DNA of 64,000 nucleotides, taken from positions 102,070 through 166,069 of the forward strand of contig NZ_BMWG01000012.1 of the NCBI RefSeq assembly GCF_014651115.1, given 5' to 3'. Below, in pieces: positions 17,885 to 26,560 of this stretch (the stretch's first letter is position 1; every line of letters starts with the position of its first letter). The translations under genes were made by a program, and so were the position numbers. The stretch comes from Streptomyces inusitatus. Its GTDB lineage: Bacteria; Actinomycetota; Actinomycetes; Streptomycetales; Streptomycetaceae. The notes below the pieces were generated by a model, which searched no databases, had not been told where the DNA came from, and saw nothing but the letters and a program-made list of their open reading frames with translations.

Positions 17885-19495
17885 ATGACCACCCCGCAGA
17901 GCGTTCCGTCCCTCGGAGCGCACCCGGCAGCCGGCTCCCTCCCGAGCCGTGCCGAGACACGGGAGCAGCTCTCCAGGGCGACGTACGACCTCCTGGTGAT
18001 CGGCGGCGGCATCCTGGGCATCTCCACCGCCTGGCATGCGGCCCAGTCCGGGCTGCGGGTGGCCCTGGTGGACGCCGGCGACTTCGCCGGCGCCACCTCC
18101 TCCGCCTCCTCCAAGCTGCTCCACGGCGGTCTGCGGTACTTGCAGACCGGCGCGGTGAAGCTGGTGGCGGAGAACCACTTCGAGCGCCGCGCGGTCTCCC
18201 GCGAGGTGGCCCCCCACCTCGCCAACCCGCTGACCTTCTATCTGCCGGTCTACAAGGGCGGACCGCACGGCGCGGCGAAGCTGGGCGCGGGAGTCTTCGC
18301 GTACTCCGCGCTCTCCGCCTTCGGCGACGGCGTCGGCCATGTCATCAGCGCCGCCAAGGCGCAGCGTGACGTTCCCGAGCTGCGGACCGAGGGTCTGAAG
18401 GCCGTCGCCGTCTACGGGGACGACCAGATGAACGACTCGCGCATGGCGCTGATGACGGTCCGCGCGGCCGTCGAGGCGGGCGCGACCGTGCTCAACCACG
18501 CCGAGGTGACCGGGCTGCGGTTCACCAAGGGCCGGGTCACGGGCGCGGAGCTGAAGGACCGTCTGGACGGCACGGAGTTCGGGGTGAGCGCCCGGCTGGT
18601 GCTGAACGCCACCGGCCCGTGGGTGGATCACCTGCGCCGGATGGAGGACCCGAACGCCGCTCCGTCGATCCGGCTCTCCAAGGGCGCGCACCTGGTGCTC
18701 AAGCGCACCTCGCCGTGGAAGGCCGCGCTGGCGACCCCGATCGACAAGTACCGCATCACCTTCGCCCTGCCCTGGGAGGACATGCTGCTCCTGGGCACCA
18801 CGGACGAGGAGTTCGAGGGCGACCCGGCCGATGTCTCGGTCAATGAGAAGGACACCGCCCAGATCCTGGACGAGGCCGCGTTCTCGATCCGCGACCAGCA
18901 GCTGTCGCGCGATCTGATCACCTACTCCTTCGCGGGTCTGCGGGTGCTGCCGGGCGGTCCCGGCGACACCTCGAAGGCCAAGCGGGAGACGGTGGTCTCG
19001 GAGGGCTCCGGCGGAATGCTGTCGGTGGCCGGCGGCAAGTGGACGACGTTCCGCCACATCGGTCGTACGGTGATGAACAAGCTCGCCGCGCTGCCCGGGC
19101 AGCCTCTGGCGGAGGACATGGAGCCGATCTCGCGGCTGCCGAAGAAGCTGCCGCTGCCCGGCATAGCCAACCCGAACGCGGTGGCGCACCGGCTGCTGGT
19201 CGACGGCGGTACGCCGGGGCCCCGGATGGCGGCGGACACCGCGCGCCACCTGGCGACCCACTACGGCTCGCTCTCCTTCGACATCGCGCGGCTGGCCAAC
19301 GACGACCCGGCGCTGGCCGAGCGGATCCACCCGGACGCGCCGGAGATCTGGGCGCAGGTGGTGTACGCGCGTGACCACGAGTGGGCCGAGACGGCCGACG
19401 ATGTGCTGCGCCGGCGTACGACGCTGACGATCCGGGGCCTGGCCACGGACGAGATCCGGGGCAAGGTCACGGATCTGCTCGGCGACCGGTCGTAG
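17885..19495 (+). CDS. glpD: FAD-dependent glycerol-3-phosphate dehydrogenase
   Basis: Membrane-associated flavoenzyme oxidising glycerol-3-phosphate to dihydroxyacetone phosphate and passing electrons to quinone. Its 536 residues carry the FAD-binding motif VIGGGILG (38-46) and the substrate-site sequence SSASSKLLHGGLRYLQ typical of aerobic GlpD, with the C-terminal DAO-type cap. Start ATG follows GAGGAG, which overlaps the end of glpK, implying translational coupling. A terminator-like hairpin closes the operon. Confidence 0.97.
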   Translation: MTTPQSVPSLGAHPAAGSLPSRAETREQLSRATYDLLVIGGGILGISTAWHAAQSGLRVALVDAGDFAGATSSASSKLLHGGLRYLQTGAVKLVAENHFERRAVSREVAPHLANPLTFYLPVYKGGPHGAAKLGAGVFAYSALSAFGDGVGHVISAAKAQRDVPELRTEGLKAVAVYGDDQMNDSRMALMTVRAAVEAGATVLNHAEVTGLRFTKGRVTGAELKDRLDGTEFGVSARLVLNATGPWVDHLRRMEDPNAAPSIRLSKGAHLVLKRTSPWKAALATPIDKYRITFALPWEDMLLLGTTDEEFEGDPADVSVNEKDTAQILDEAAFSIRDQQLSRDLITYSFAGLRVLPGGPGDTSKAKRETVVSEGSGGMLSVAGGKWTTFRHIGRTVMNKLAALPGQPLAEDMEPISRLPKKLPLPGIANPNAVAHRLLVDGGTPGPRMAADTARHLATHYGSLSFDIARLANDDPALAERIHPDAPEIWAQVVYARDHEWAETADDVLRRRTTLTIRGLATDEIRGKVTDLLGDRS

Positions 19496-19800
19496 GGCGA
19501 ACCGGAACCGGACTGAAGTGACGGAAGGTGTGGGGCGGCTCCCGGTCGGGGGCCGCCCCACTCGCCGTTCGCGGCGGGCGGAAGATCGCCCGGGGGGCGG
19601 GCCGCGCCGCGGGCCGTGTGGAAGATTCGCCGGTCACCGCCCGGATGAATCAGCAGGCGGATGGGTAGCTGAGGCGGATCGGGCGCGTCTTGGCGGGTCT
19701 TGGCCAAGGTTCACCCGCCCGTGCAAGAGGGCTGCGGCGACAGACCCCGCAAGCCGTAAGGTTGGGGCCGTACGAGAGGCACGTCGGAAGGAGGCACTGG
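19496..19800. other. 305-base glpD-parJ spacer
   Basis: No gene seen. It holds the glpD terminator hairpin at 19531-19560, then sequence that should carry the parJ promoter; the last 30 bases contain AAGGAGG for parJ. I could not assign promoter hexamers with confidence. Confidence 0.5.
19531..19560 (+). terminator. glpD operon terminator
   Basis: TGGGGCGGC (19531-19539) pairs perfectly with GCCGCCCCA (19552-19560) across a 12-base loop, 36 bases after the glpD stop. Confidence 0.75.
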
Positions 19801-20934
19801 GTGATCGAGCTCGAGGGGGTACCCGAGCTGATCGACCCGGTCATGGTGGCCGCGTTCGAGGGCTGGAACGACGCCGGCGACGCCGCCTCCACAGCGGTCG
19901 CGCATCTGGACCGGGAGTGGAAGGGCGAGGTGTTCGCGGCACTGGATGCCGAGGACTACTACGACTTCCAGGTCAATCGGCCCACGGTGTGGCTGGACGG
20001 CGGAGTACGGAAGATCACCTGGCCCACGACCCGGCTGTCCGTGGTCCGGATCGGCGGCGAGAAGCCGCGTGACCTGGTGTTGGTGCGGGGCATAGAGCCG
20101 TCCATGCGCTGGCGTTCGTTCTGCAACGAGATCCTCGGATTCGCCCATGAGCTGGGGGTGGAGATGGTGGTGATCCTGGGCGCGCTGCTGGGGGACACCC
20201 CGCACACCCGGCCGGTGCCGGTGAGCGGCATCACCTCGGACCCGGATCTGGCCAGGACTATGGACCTGGAGGAGACGCGGTACGAGGGGCCCACCGGGAT
20301 CGTCGGGATCTTGCAGGAGGCGTGCACGCACGCGGGGGTGCCGGCGGTGAGCCTGTGGGCGGCGGTGCCGCACTATGTGTCGCAGCCGCCCAATCCCAAG
20401 GCGACGCTGGCGCTGCTGAACCGGCTGGAGGATCTGATCGGTCTGCGGATCCCGCTGGGCGAGCTGCCCGAGGACGCCAGGGCCTGGCAGCTGGGCGTCG
20501 ATCAACTGGCGGCCGAGGACGGCGAGGTGGCGGAGTACGTCCAGACGCTGGAGGAGGCGCGGGACACGGCCGAGCTGCCGGAGGCCTCCGGGGAGGCGAT
20601 CGCCCGGGAGTTCGAGCGGTATCTGCGGCGGCGGGACGGCGGTCCCGGACCCGGACCCGGTACTGGGCCCGAAGGCGGGGAGGGCGGGGCGTATCTGCGG
20701 GATCCCGCCGGCGGGCTGAACCGGCCGTCGAAGCCGCCGCGTTCGGAGCAGTCCCCGGAGACCGCCGAGTCCCCGGAGACCGAACCGAAGCCTCAGCAGG
20801 AACAGAAACCGGAATCGCAAACGGAACCGGAACCGGAAGCGGAAGTGGAAGCGGAGTCCAAGCCGAAGCCGGTCAGACGCAAACGCAAGAGCAAGAGCGC
20901 CGACGAGGACGACGGGGATCCCCCGCAGGTCTGA
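19801..20934 (+). CDS. parJ: PAC2-family protein, ParJ orthologue
   Basis: A 377-residue cytoplasmic protein. Residues 1-285 form the PAC2 domain (VMVAAFEGWNDAGDAAS, then the LGALLGDTPHTRPV region), a fold shared with archaeal and eukaryotic proteasome-assembly chaperones. By position after glpD it corresponds to SCO1662, which I recall as ParJ, a regulator of ParA polymerisation in sporulation septation. The C-terminal 90 residues are Glu/Pro/Lys-rich, ending in a basic KRKSKS patch, and look disordered. The GTG start has AAGGAGG 7 bases upstream; the longer frame is unsupported. It may also correspond to the gene once called gylX; I am not sure of that. Confidence 0.85.
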   Translation: MIELEGVPELIDPVMVAAFEGWNDAGDAASTAVAHLDREWKGEVFAALDAEDYYDFQVNRPTVWLDGGVRKITWPTTRLSVVRIGGEKPRDLVLVRGIEPSMRWRSFCNEILGFAHELGVEMVVILGALLGDTPHTRPVPVSGITSDPDLARTMDLEETRYEGPTGIVGILQEACTHAGVPAVSLWAAVPHYVSQPPNPKATLALLNRLEDLIGLRIPLGELPEDARAWQLGVDQLAAEDGEVAEYVQTLEEARDTAELPEASGEAIAREFERYLRRRDGGPGPGPGTGPEGGEGGAYLRDPAGGLNRPSKPPRSEQSPETAESPETEPKPQQEQKPESQTEPEPEAEVEAESKPKPVRRKRKSKSADEDDGDPPQV

Positions 20935-20946
20935 GGACGGTGCGAG

Positions 20947-20985
20947 CGGAAGGGGCGGGGTCCGATGCGGACCCCGCCCCTTCCG
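20947..20985. terminator. Bidirectional terminator between parJ and mshC
   Basis: CGGAAGGGGCGGGGTCCG (20947-20964), loop ATG, exact complement 20968-20985: 18-bp perfect arms between convergent genes. Confidence 0.9.
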
Positions 20986-21003
20986 CCGTACTCGCTCCGG
21001 GTG

Positions 21004-22233
21004 CTACAGCGCGACCCCGAGCAGGGCGTCGACCGTACGGGAGACCAGTCCGGGCGCGCCCTCGTCCGTACCGCCCGCGGCGTGCTGGCGTGCCGCCCAG
21101 CGGTCGACGGCGGCCAGTGCGGAGGGGGCGTCGAGGTCGTTGGAGAGGGCCTCGCGGATCTCCTCGACCAGGTCGTCGGCGGACGGCCCGTCGGGCCGTG
21201 AGACCGCCGCGCGCCAGTGGTCCAGCCGGGCCACGGCGTCCCGGAGCACCTGGTCGGTCCACTCCCAGTCGGAGCGGTAGTGGTGGGAGAGGAGGGCGAG
21301 CCTGATGGCGGCCGGGTCCACGCCCTCGCGGCGCAGCGCGGAGACGAAGACCAGATTGCCCTTGGACTTCGACATCTTCTCGCCGTCGAGCGCGACCATC
21401 CCGGCGTGGACGTAAGCCCGCGCGAAGGGGTGCTCGCCGGTGAGGGCCTGGGCGTGGGAAGCGCCCATCTCATGGTGCGGGAAGACGAGGTCGGAGCCGC
21501 CGCCCTGGATGTCGAAGCCCATGCCGAGGTGGTCCAGGGCGATGGCCACGCACTCGATGTGCCAGCCGGGGCGGCCCCGGCCGAGACGGCCGCCGTCCCA
21601 GTTCGGTTCGCCCTCGCGGGCGGCCATCCACAGCATCGGGTCGAGCGGGTTCTTCTTGCCGGACCGGTCCGGGTCCCCGCCGCGCTCGGCGGAGAGCAGC
21701 CGCATCGCCTCGGCGTCGAGGTGGGAGACCTCGCCGAAGTGGGGGTCCGCCTCGACGGAGAAGTAGATGTCGCCTTCGAGTTCGTAGGCGGCGCCGGCGT
21801 CCAGCAGCCGCTCGACGAGCGGCACGATGCCGGGTATGGCTTCGACGGCACCGATGTAGTGGCGCGGCGGCAGCATCCGCAGCGCCGTCATGTCCTCGCG
21901 GAAGAGGGCGGTCTCGCGCTCGGCGAGCCGGGTCCAGTCGTGCCCGTCGCGGATGGCGCGCTCCAGGAGCGGGTCGTCGACGTCGGTGACGTTTTGGACG
22001 TAGTGAACCTGCCGCTTGGTGTCGAGCCACACGCGCTGAACGAGGTCGAACGCGTTGTAGGTCGCCGCGTGACCGATGTGGGTCGCGTCGTACGGCGTGA
22101 TGCCGCAGACATAGATACGGGCGACGGGACCGGGATCGAGGGTCAGGAACCCACCGGTCGCTGTGTCGTGGATCCGGAGGTCGCGGCCCTTGCCAGGCAG
22201 GGCGGGGACCTCAGAAGCGGGCCAGGCATGCAT
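21004..22233 (-). CDS. mshC: Cysteine--mycothiol ligase (mycothiol biosynthesis)
   Basis: Uses ATP to join L-cysteine to GlcN-inositol, the third step of mycothiol synthesis. It is a 409-residue class I cysteinyl-tRNA-synthetase paralogue: HIGH (52-55), KMSKSK loop, the zinc ligand C43 (YVCGITPYDATH), and GWHIECVA. It lacks the anticodon-binding domain of true CysRS, which separates it from cysS. Start MHAWPASEV is the conserved family start. It is followed upstream on the same strand by the kinase/DUF3090/phosphomutase genes. Confidence 0.97.
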   Translation of the reverse strand: MHAWPASEVPALPGKGRDLRIHDTATGGFLTLDPGPVARIYVCGITPYDATHIGHAATYNAFDLVQRVWLDTKRQVHYVQNVTDVDDPLLERAIRDGHDWTRLAERETALFREDMTALRMLPPRHYIGAVEAIPGIVPLVERLLDAGAAYELEGDIYFSVEADPHFGEVSHLDAEAMRLLSAERGGDPDRSGKKNPLDPMLWMAAREGEPNWDGGRLGRGRPGWHIECVAIALDHLGMGFDIQGGGSDLVFPHHEMGASHAQALTGEHPFARAYVHAGMVALDGEKMSKSKGNLVFVSALRREGVDPAAIRLALLSHHYRSDWEWTDQVLRDAVARLDHWRAAVSRPDGPSADDLVEEIREALSNDLDAPSALAAVDRWAARQHAAGGTDEGAPGLVSRTVDALLGVAL

Positions 22234-22382
22234 GCCTTGAGCGTAACCGGACAACTGATCCGTTCACTAACCAGATCAAGCCGAATTGGCTGGATAGGCA
22301 CTCTCAGGGGGTAACTCATGTCCGCCCGGGGCCACGGAACGCAACACTCCGCACCGAGACCCCTGGGCGGGACGCCGGTGGA

Positions 22383-23201
22383 TCAGACAGGCGGCCAGGG
22401 GATCGCGGGCCACTGGCCCGAGGGGGTCGGATGGGTGCCGGAGGCCCGCAGGGCGGCCACTCTGGCCCGTACCGCGTCCACCTCCGCCGGGGTCAGCAGC
22501 TCCCCCAGCCGGGCGCCCAGCGCCGCTCCGTCCGCCAGCGCGCCGGACAGGCCCTCCAGCGCGTCCAGCGCCTCCGCGGGCAGGGGCTCCCCCGCCCAAC
22601 CCCAGAGCAGTGTGCGCAGCTTGTCGTCCACATTGAAGGTGACGCCGTGGTCGATCGCGTACAGCGTCCCGTCCGGCGCGGGCAGCAGATGCCCGCCCTT
22701 GCGGTCACCGTTGTTGATCACCGCGTCGAGCACCGCGAGCCTGCGCAGCCGGGTGTCGTCGGCGTGGACCAGCAGCGCCGTGCGCCCCTCGCCGACCTCC
22801 GCGAGGCCGACCGCCTTCCAGCCGTCCGCCGGCTTCTCCTCGTCCACGAGGGCCAGCAGGGAGGCGGCGGGGTCCGCCTCGATCCAGAGCTGGACCATGC
22901 CCCGGCCGTACGGTCCCTCCCGCAGGACGGTGGGCGGCACCAGGTGCCAGCCCAGCGCCTCGGAGACCTCGTACGCCGCGACCTCGCGCTGGGCCAGCGT
23001 CCCGTCCGGGAAGTCCCACAGGGGGCGCTCCCCGGAGACCGGCTTGTAGACGCAGGAGGCCTCGGCGCCCTCGTACGAGACGGAGCAGAACAACACCGCG
23101 TTGGAGGCCTCGCGGACCTGGCCGCGCACGGCCAGTTCGCCCTTGGCGAGCAGATCCAGCGAGGTCACGCTCCCCGTCGGTATCCGTTCTGGCGCGGGCA
23201 T
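22383..23201 (-). CDS. PI3/4-kinase-like protein, SCO1664 family
   Basis: A 272-residue protein with the kinase pattern of distant phosphatidylinositol-kinase relatives: SCVYKP (nucleotide lysine), catalytic loop NNGDRKGGH (about 158-166) and the DFG-like AIDHG (about 181-185). Known as one of three actinobacterial proteins that occur together; substrate undetermined. The ATG at 23201 follows GGAAGGA and overlaps the DUF3090 gene by 37 bases. An alternative GTG at 23168 would give a 4-base GTGA overlap with its stop, so translational coupling is likely either way. Confidence 0.85.
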   Translation of the reverse strand: MPAPERIPTGSVTSLDLLAKGELAVRGQVREASNAVLFCSVSYEGAEASCVYKPVSGERPLWDFPDGTLAQREVAAYEVSEALGWHLVPPTVLREGPYGRGMVQLWIEADPAASLLALVDEEKPADGWKAVGLAEVGEGRTALLVHADDTRLRRLAVLDAVINNGDRKGGHLLPAPDGTLYAIDHGVTFNVDDKLRTLLWGWAGEPLPAEALDALEGLSGALADGAALGARLGELLTPAEVDAVRARVAALRASGTHPTPSGQWPAIPWPPV

Positions 23202-23755
23202 ACGTGTCCTTCCGGATCGAGCGGCAGGCTGCACAGCGGGCAGGGCGCCCGGCCGGCGTTCACCACGTCCAGGGCGCGCTTGGCGAAGGATCTGGCCTGT
23301 GCCCCGGTGAGCCGGACGCGGAGCATCGGCGGGCCGTTCTCCTCGTCCTGGAGCAGTCGCTCCTCGGCGTCGGCCAGCTCCTCGTCCGAGCCGGCGTCCA
23401 GCTCGACCAGCGCCTGCGCCTCGACGATCATGCGTTGTTCCTCGCCGTCCCAGGCCAGGGCCATCGTGCCGACCCGGAACTCCTCCTCGACGGGGGAGTC
23501 CAGCGGCGCGGTGTCCGCGACATCGGCGGGGGCGACGGCGGGCACCGGGGCATTGCCCCCGGTACGGCGCACGACTTCGTCCAGCAGTTCATCGATACGC
23601 TCGGCGAGCGCCGCGACCTGGGTCTTCTCCAGCGCCACGCTGGTGACGCGCCCTCCCGCCGACGCCTGGAGGAAGAACGTACGGCGTCCAGGGAGCCCGA
23701 CCGTGCCGGCGACGAACCGGTCCGGGGGGTCGTAGAGGAACACCTGACGGGACAC
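23165..23755 (-). CDS. DUF3090 family protein with C-terminal zinc ribbon
   Basis: A 196-residue protein of unknown function, middle member of the conserved actinobacterial trio. The N-terminal 150 residues (MSRQVFLYDPPDRFVAGTVG onward) are the DUF3090 domain. The C-terminus has CPLCSLPLDPEGHVC, which with C-x2-C-x10-C spacing looks like a zinc site, perhaps completed by a histidine. GTG start with GGGAGA upstream. It overlaps the kinase-like gene, arguing for a shared complex or pathway. Confidence 0.88.
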   Translation of the reverse strand: MSRQVFLYDPPDRFVAGTVGLPGRRTFFLQASAGGRVTSVALEKTQVAALAERIDELLDEVVRRTGGNAPVPAVAPADVADTAPLDSPVEEEFRVGTMALAWDGEEQRMIVEAQALVELDAGSDEELADAEERLLQDEENGPPMLRVRLTGAQARSFAKRALDVVNAGRAPCPLCSLPLDPEGHVCPRQNGYRRGA

Positions 23756-23834
23756 GCTCTCTCCCTCAAAATTCAGCGGACGGCCCGTGCGGGCCGGTGG
23801 TCTTTCGGCGCGTCCACCCTACTGCGCCCGGCGA

Positions 23835-24530
23835 TCACGGTGCGCCCGCGCCGCCTCCCACGACCGCGTCGCCCTCCGCGGCCCGCTCCCCGCCGCCGCG
23901 CGGCGCGAGGTCGCCCAGCTCACCGGTGTCGCCGAGGCGCAGCAGGAACGGGCGGGTGCGGGTGTAGCGGATCGCGGTCACGGAGCACGGTTCCACATGG
24001 ATCCGCTGGAAGAGATCGAGGTGCATGCCGAGCGCGTCCGCGACGAGCGACTTGATGATGTCGCCGTGCGAGCACATCAGATACACCGCGTCCTCGCCGT
24101 GCTCGGCGTCGACCCGGTCGTTCCACTCGCGCACCGCGTCCACCGCGCGGGCCTGCATCGCCCGCATCGACTCGCCGCCGGGGAAGGCCGCCGCCGAGGG
24201 GTGCTGCTGAACGACCTCCATCAGCGGTTCCCCGGCCAGCTCCGCCAGCTTGCGGCCCGACCAGTCGCCGTAGTGGCACTCGCCGATCCGCTCGTCGGTG
24301 TGCGGCTCCAGCCCGGGCCGGGCGTCCAGCAGCGGCCGCAGGGTCTGAAGGCAGCGCTCCAGCGGGCTGCTGACCACTGCGGCGATCGGCACATCGGCGA
24401 GCCGTGCGGGCAGCGAGGCGGCCTGGGCGGCCCCGCGCTCGTCGAGATGGACTCCCGGGGTCCAGCCGGCGAGCAGTCCGGCCGTGTTGGCGGTCGAGCG
24501 TCCGTGGCGTACGAGAATCAGCGTGGCCAT
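23835..24530 (-). CDS. Histidine-phosphatase-superfamily phosphomutase, MSMEG_4193 type
   Basis: A 231-residue member of the phosphoglycerate mutase-like superfamily. The catalytic motif is LVRHGRST with phospho-histidine H9; the second histidine lies in MCSHGD and acid/base E in ERIGECHYG. First gene of the trio by transcription order. Because its partner resembles a lipid or inositol kinase, a phosphate-transfer role on an inositol-like compound has been suggested for the family; this is not shown by the sequence. Start MATLILVRHG is the canonical family start. Confidence 0.9.
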   Translation of the reverse strand: MATLILVRHGRSTANTAGLLAGWTPGVHLDERGAAQAASLPARLADVPIAAVVSSPLERCLQTLRPLLDARPGLEPHTDERIGECHYGDWSGRKLAELAGEPLMEVVQQHPSAAAFPGGESMRAMQARAVDAVREWNDRVDAEHGEDAVYLMCSHGDIIKSLVADALGMHLDLFQRIHVEPCSVTAIRYTRTRPFLLRLGDTGELGDLAPRGGGERAAEGDAVVGGGAGAP

Positions 24531-24606
24531 GACCGCAAGCCTAGGGCCTCCCCTTTGGATCTTGCCAGGGCAGTCCGAAGTGCGGTGGGGCGGTGCGCGC
24601 GGGAGA

Positions 24607-25608
24607 ATGCGCGCTGTGATCGTGGACTGCGCCATCTATCGCGACGGGCGTCGCACCGAGGGGCCCGGCGACCTCTCCGACGCGCTCGACCTGGCCAGGG
24701 CGAGCGGTGACGCTTTTCTGTGGGTCGGGATGCATGAGCCGACCGAGGAGGAGTTCGGCCTCGTCAGGACGGAGTTCGGGCTCCATCCGCTGGCGGTGGA
24801 GGACGCGCTGCGGGCCCATCAGCGGCCCAAGCTGGAGGTGTACGACGACTCGCTCTTCGTGGTCCTGAAGCCGGTGGTGTACGAGCCCAGGAGCGACACC
24901 GTCACCACCGGTGAGCTGATGCTTTTCATCGGCGACTCGTTCGTGGTGACGGTCCGGCACGGCGAGGGCGCGGCCCTGTCGGACGTGCGGAAGCGGCTGG
25001 AGTCCGAGCCCGACGTACTGGCGCACGGGCCGACGGCGGTGCTGTACGCGGTCAGCGACGCGGTGGTGGACCACTACATCGAGGTCGCCGGGGAGCTTCA
25101 GGTGGACCTGGAGGAGATGGAGGCCGCCGTCTTTGACCCGGGGGGCGGCACGGGTCAGTCGGGCCCGGGGACGGCCGCGCGGATCTACACGTTTAAGCGG
25201 CAGGTGCTGGAGTTCCGGCGGGCGACCGGGCCGCTGGCGGGTCCGATGTCCCGGCTGGCGAGCGCGGCGGTGCCGTTCGTCCACGAGCATTCCCAGCCAT
25301 TCTTCCGCGATGTCAGCGACCATCTGACCCGGGCGAACGAACAGGTGGAGGGGTTGGACCGGCTGTTGTCGGACATTCTGGCCGCGCATCTGGCCCAGCA
25401 GGGCGTCCGGCAGAACGACGACATGCGCAAGATCTCGGCGTGGGCGGCGATGGCGGCCGTACCCACCCTGGTCGCGGGGATCTACGGGATGAATTTCGCG
25501 CACATGCCGGAGCTGGGGTGGGTGGGCGGCTACCCCACCGTGCTGCTGGTGATGGCGGTCGCGGTCTACAGCCTGTACCGGCTCTTCAAGCGCCGGGGCT
25601 GGATGTAG
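24607..25608 (+). CDS. corA: CorA-family magnesium/cobalt channel
   Basis: A 333-residue pentameric divalent-cation channel. The large cytoplasmic funnel is followed by a long helix and two C-terminal membrane segments; the first ends in YGMNF (near 295), the obligatory selectivity motif, and the protein ends in a basic KRRGWM tail. The ATG of MRAVIVDCAIYR is chosen with GGGAGA before it. It is divergent from the phosphomutase gene. No Mg-sensing leader is visible in the 76-base spacer. Confidence 0.93.
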   Translation: MRAVIVDCAIYRDGRRTEGPGDLSDALDLARASGDAFLWVGMHEPTEEEFGLVRTEFGLHPLAVEDALRAHQRPKLEVYDDSLFVVLKPVVYEPRSDTVTTGELMLFIGDSFVVTVRHGEGAALSDVRKRLESEPDVLAHGPTAVLYAVSDAVVDHYIEVAGELQVDLEEMEAAVFDPGGGTGQSGPGTAARIYTFKRQVLEFRRATGPLAGPMSRLASAAVPFVHEHSQPFFRDVSDHLTRANEQVEGLDRLLSDILAAHLAQQGVRQNDDMRKISAWAAMAAVPTLVAGIYGMNFAHMPELGWVGGYPTVLLVMAVAVYSLYRLFKRRGWM

Positions 25609-25632
25609 GCCGGGGGCAGAAGGCCCGGGGGT

Positions 25633-26418
25633 TCAGAAGGCGGGAGCGGGGGTGGGCGGCCCGTCGAGGGCCCCGCGCAGCTCCGGCATGGCGAGCCGGA
25701 CCATCCGGTGCCAGCCGCCGATCCGCTCGTACGCGTACATCCCCCGGACACCCGCAGCGAGGGCGGCGGACTTCGGCCGGGGCCAGCGCAGCAGCCGGCC
25801 CATGTGCCCCATCACGGCGAGGCTCACCTCGCGGTAGACCTCGATCTCGGCGAGCGCGCTCTCGCGCAGCACCCGCTGGATGGCGCGGCCGTGGCCGGCG
25901 GCGGCGAGGCCGAGGAGCTCCTCGTGGCAGTAGGCGAGGTGGTTCTCCTCGTCGCGGCTGATGATCCTGATGGCGTTGCCGACCTCGGGGTGCTCGCCGA
26001 AGAACCCGACCAGCATGTCCATCTGGTCGGCCGCGCGCTGCTCGGTGACCCGGCTGTGGGAGAGGTAGACGAGGATGTCCCGCTCGGTGAGGGGTTCGTC
26101 GCGGCGCAGCTTGGCATGGGTGAGGCCGATGCCCCGGCGCTCCAGGAGCATGGTGTAGTCGGTCTCCGGCGGGACCGGGACGGGGTCGAGGCCGCGCCTT
26201 CTGAGGAGTCCGTTGAAGATCCGGCCGTGTTTGTCCTCGTCCGTGCCGTGCCGGGTGATCCTGGGCGCGAGGGCGCTCATGCTCTCGGGCACCAGGGCGG
26301 CTATCCGGCCGTTCTCCCAGCCGCCCTGGGCCTCACCGCTGGCGGCGATGGAGCAGAAGAGCTGGAAGGCCGAGTCGTCGTCGATGATTTCCTGGAAAAG
26401 ACCGCGGGCCGAGAGCAT
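25633..26418 (-). CDS. Ferritin-like di-iron family protein
   Basis: A 261-residue, mostly helical protein. Two E-x2-H-like pairs (TDEDKHGR and SRDEENHLAYCHEE) fit the four-helix di-iron ferritin/rubrerythrin fold; ESM and ELLG helices supply further glutamates. Streptomyces homologues are annotated only as ferritin-like, so iron storage, an oxidase or a hydroxylase role are all open. The ATG has AGGAGG 8 bases upstream. Convergent with corA, 24 bases apart. Confidence 0.8.
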   Translation of the reverse strand: MLSARGLFQEIIDDDSAFQLFCSIAASGEAQGGWENGRIAALVPESMSALAPRITRHGTDEDKHGRIFNGLLRRRGLDPVPVPPETDYTMLLERRGIGLTHAKLRRDEPLTERDILVYLSHSRVTEQRAADQMDMLVGFFGEHPEVGNAIRIISRDEENHLAYCHEELLGLAAAGHGRAIQRVLRESALAEIEVYREVSLAVMGHMGRLLRWPRPKSAALAAGVRGMYAYERIGGWHRMVRLAMPELRGALDGPPTPAPAF

Positions 26419-26560
26419 GACTGCCACCTCCTGAGACTTCCCAGGGCAAGCGTCGGCGCGAGGGCCGGGTGCGGGCAACAGCTGAGGTCCTCAAACTCCG
26501 CCGAATGGCTGACTTCGGGCCCGGCCGGGGGGTCTTCGCCCGCCCGGCCGTCCGAAGGGT

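Noticed and set aside
16238..19561. A 1107-codon minus-strand open frame opposite glpK and glpD
   Set aside because: Same shadow effect; two fully conserved enzymes occupy the other strand.
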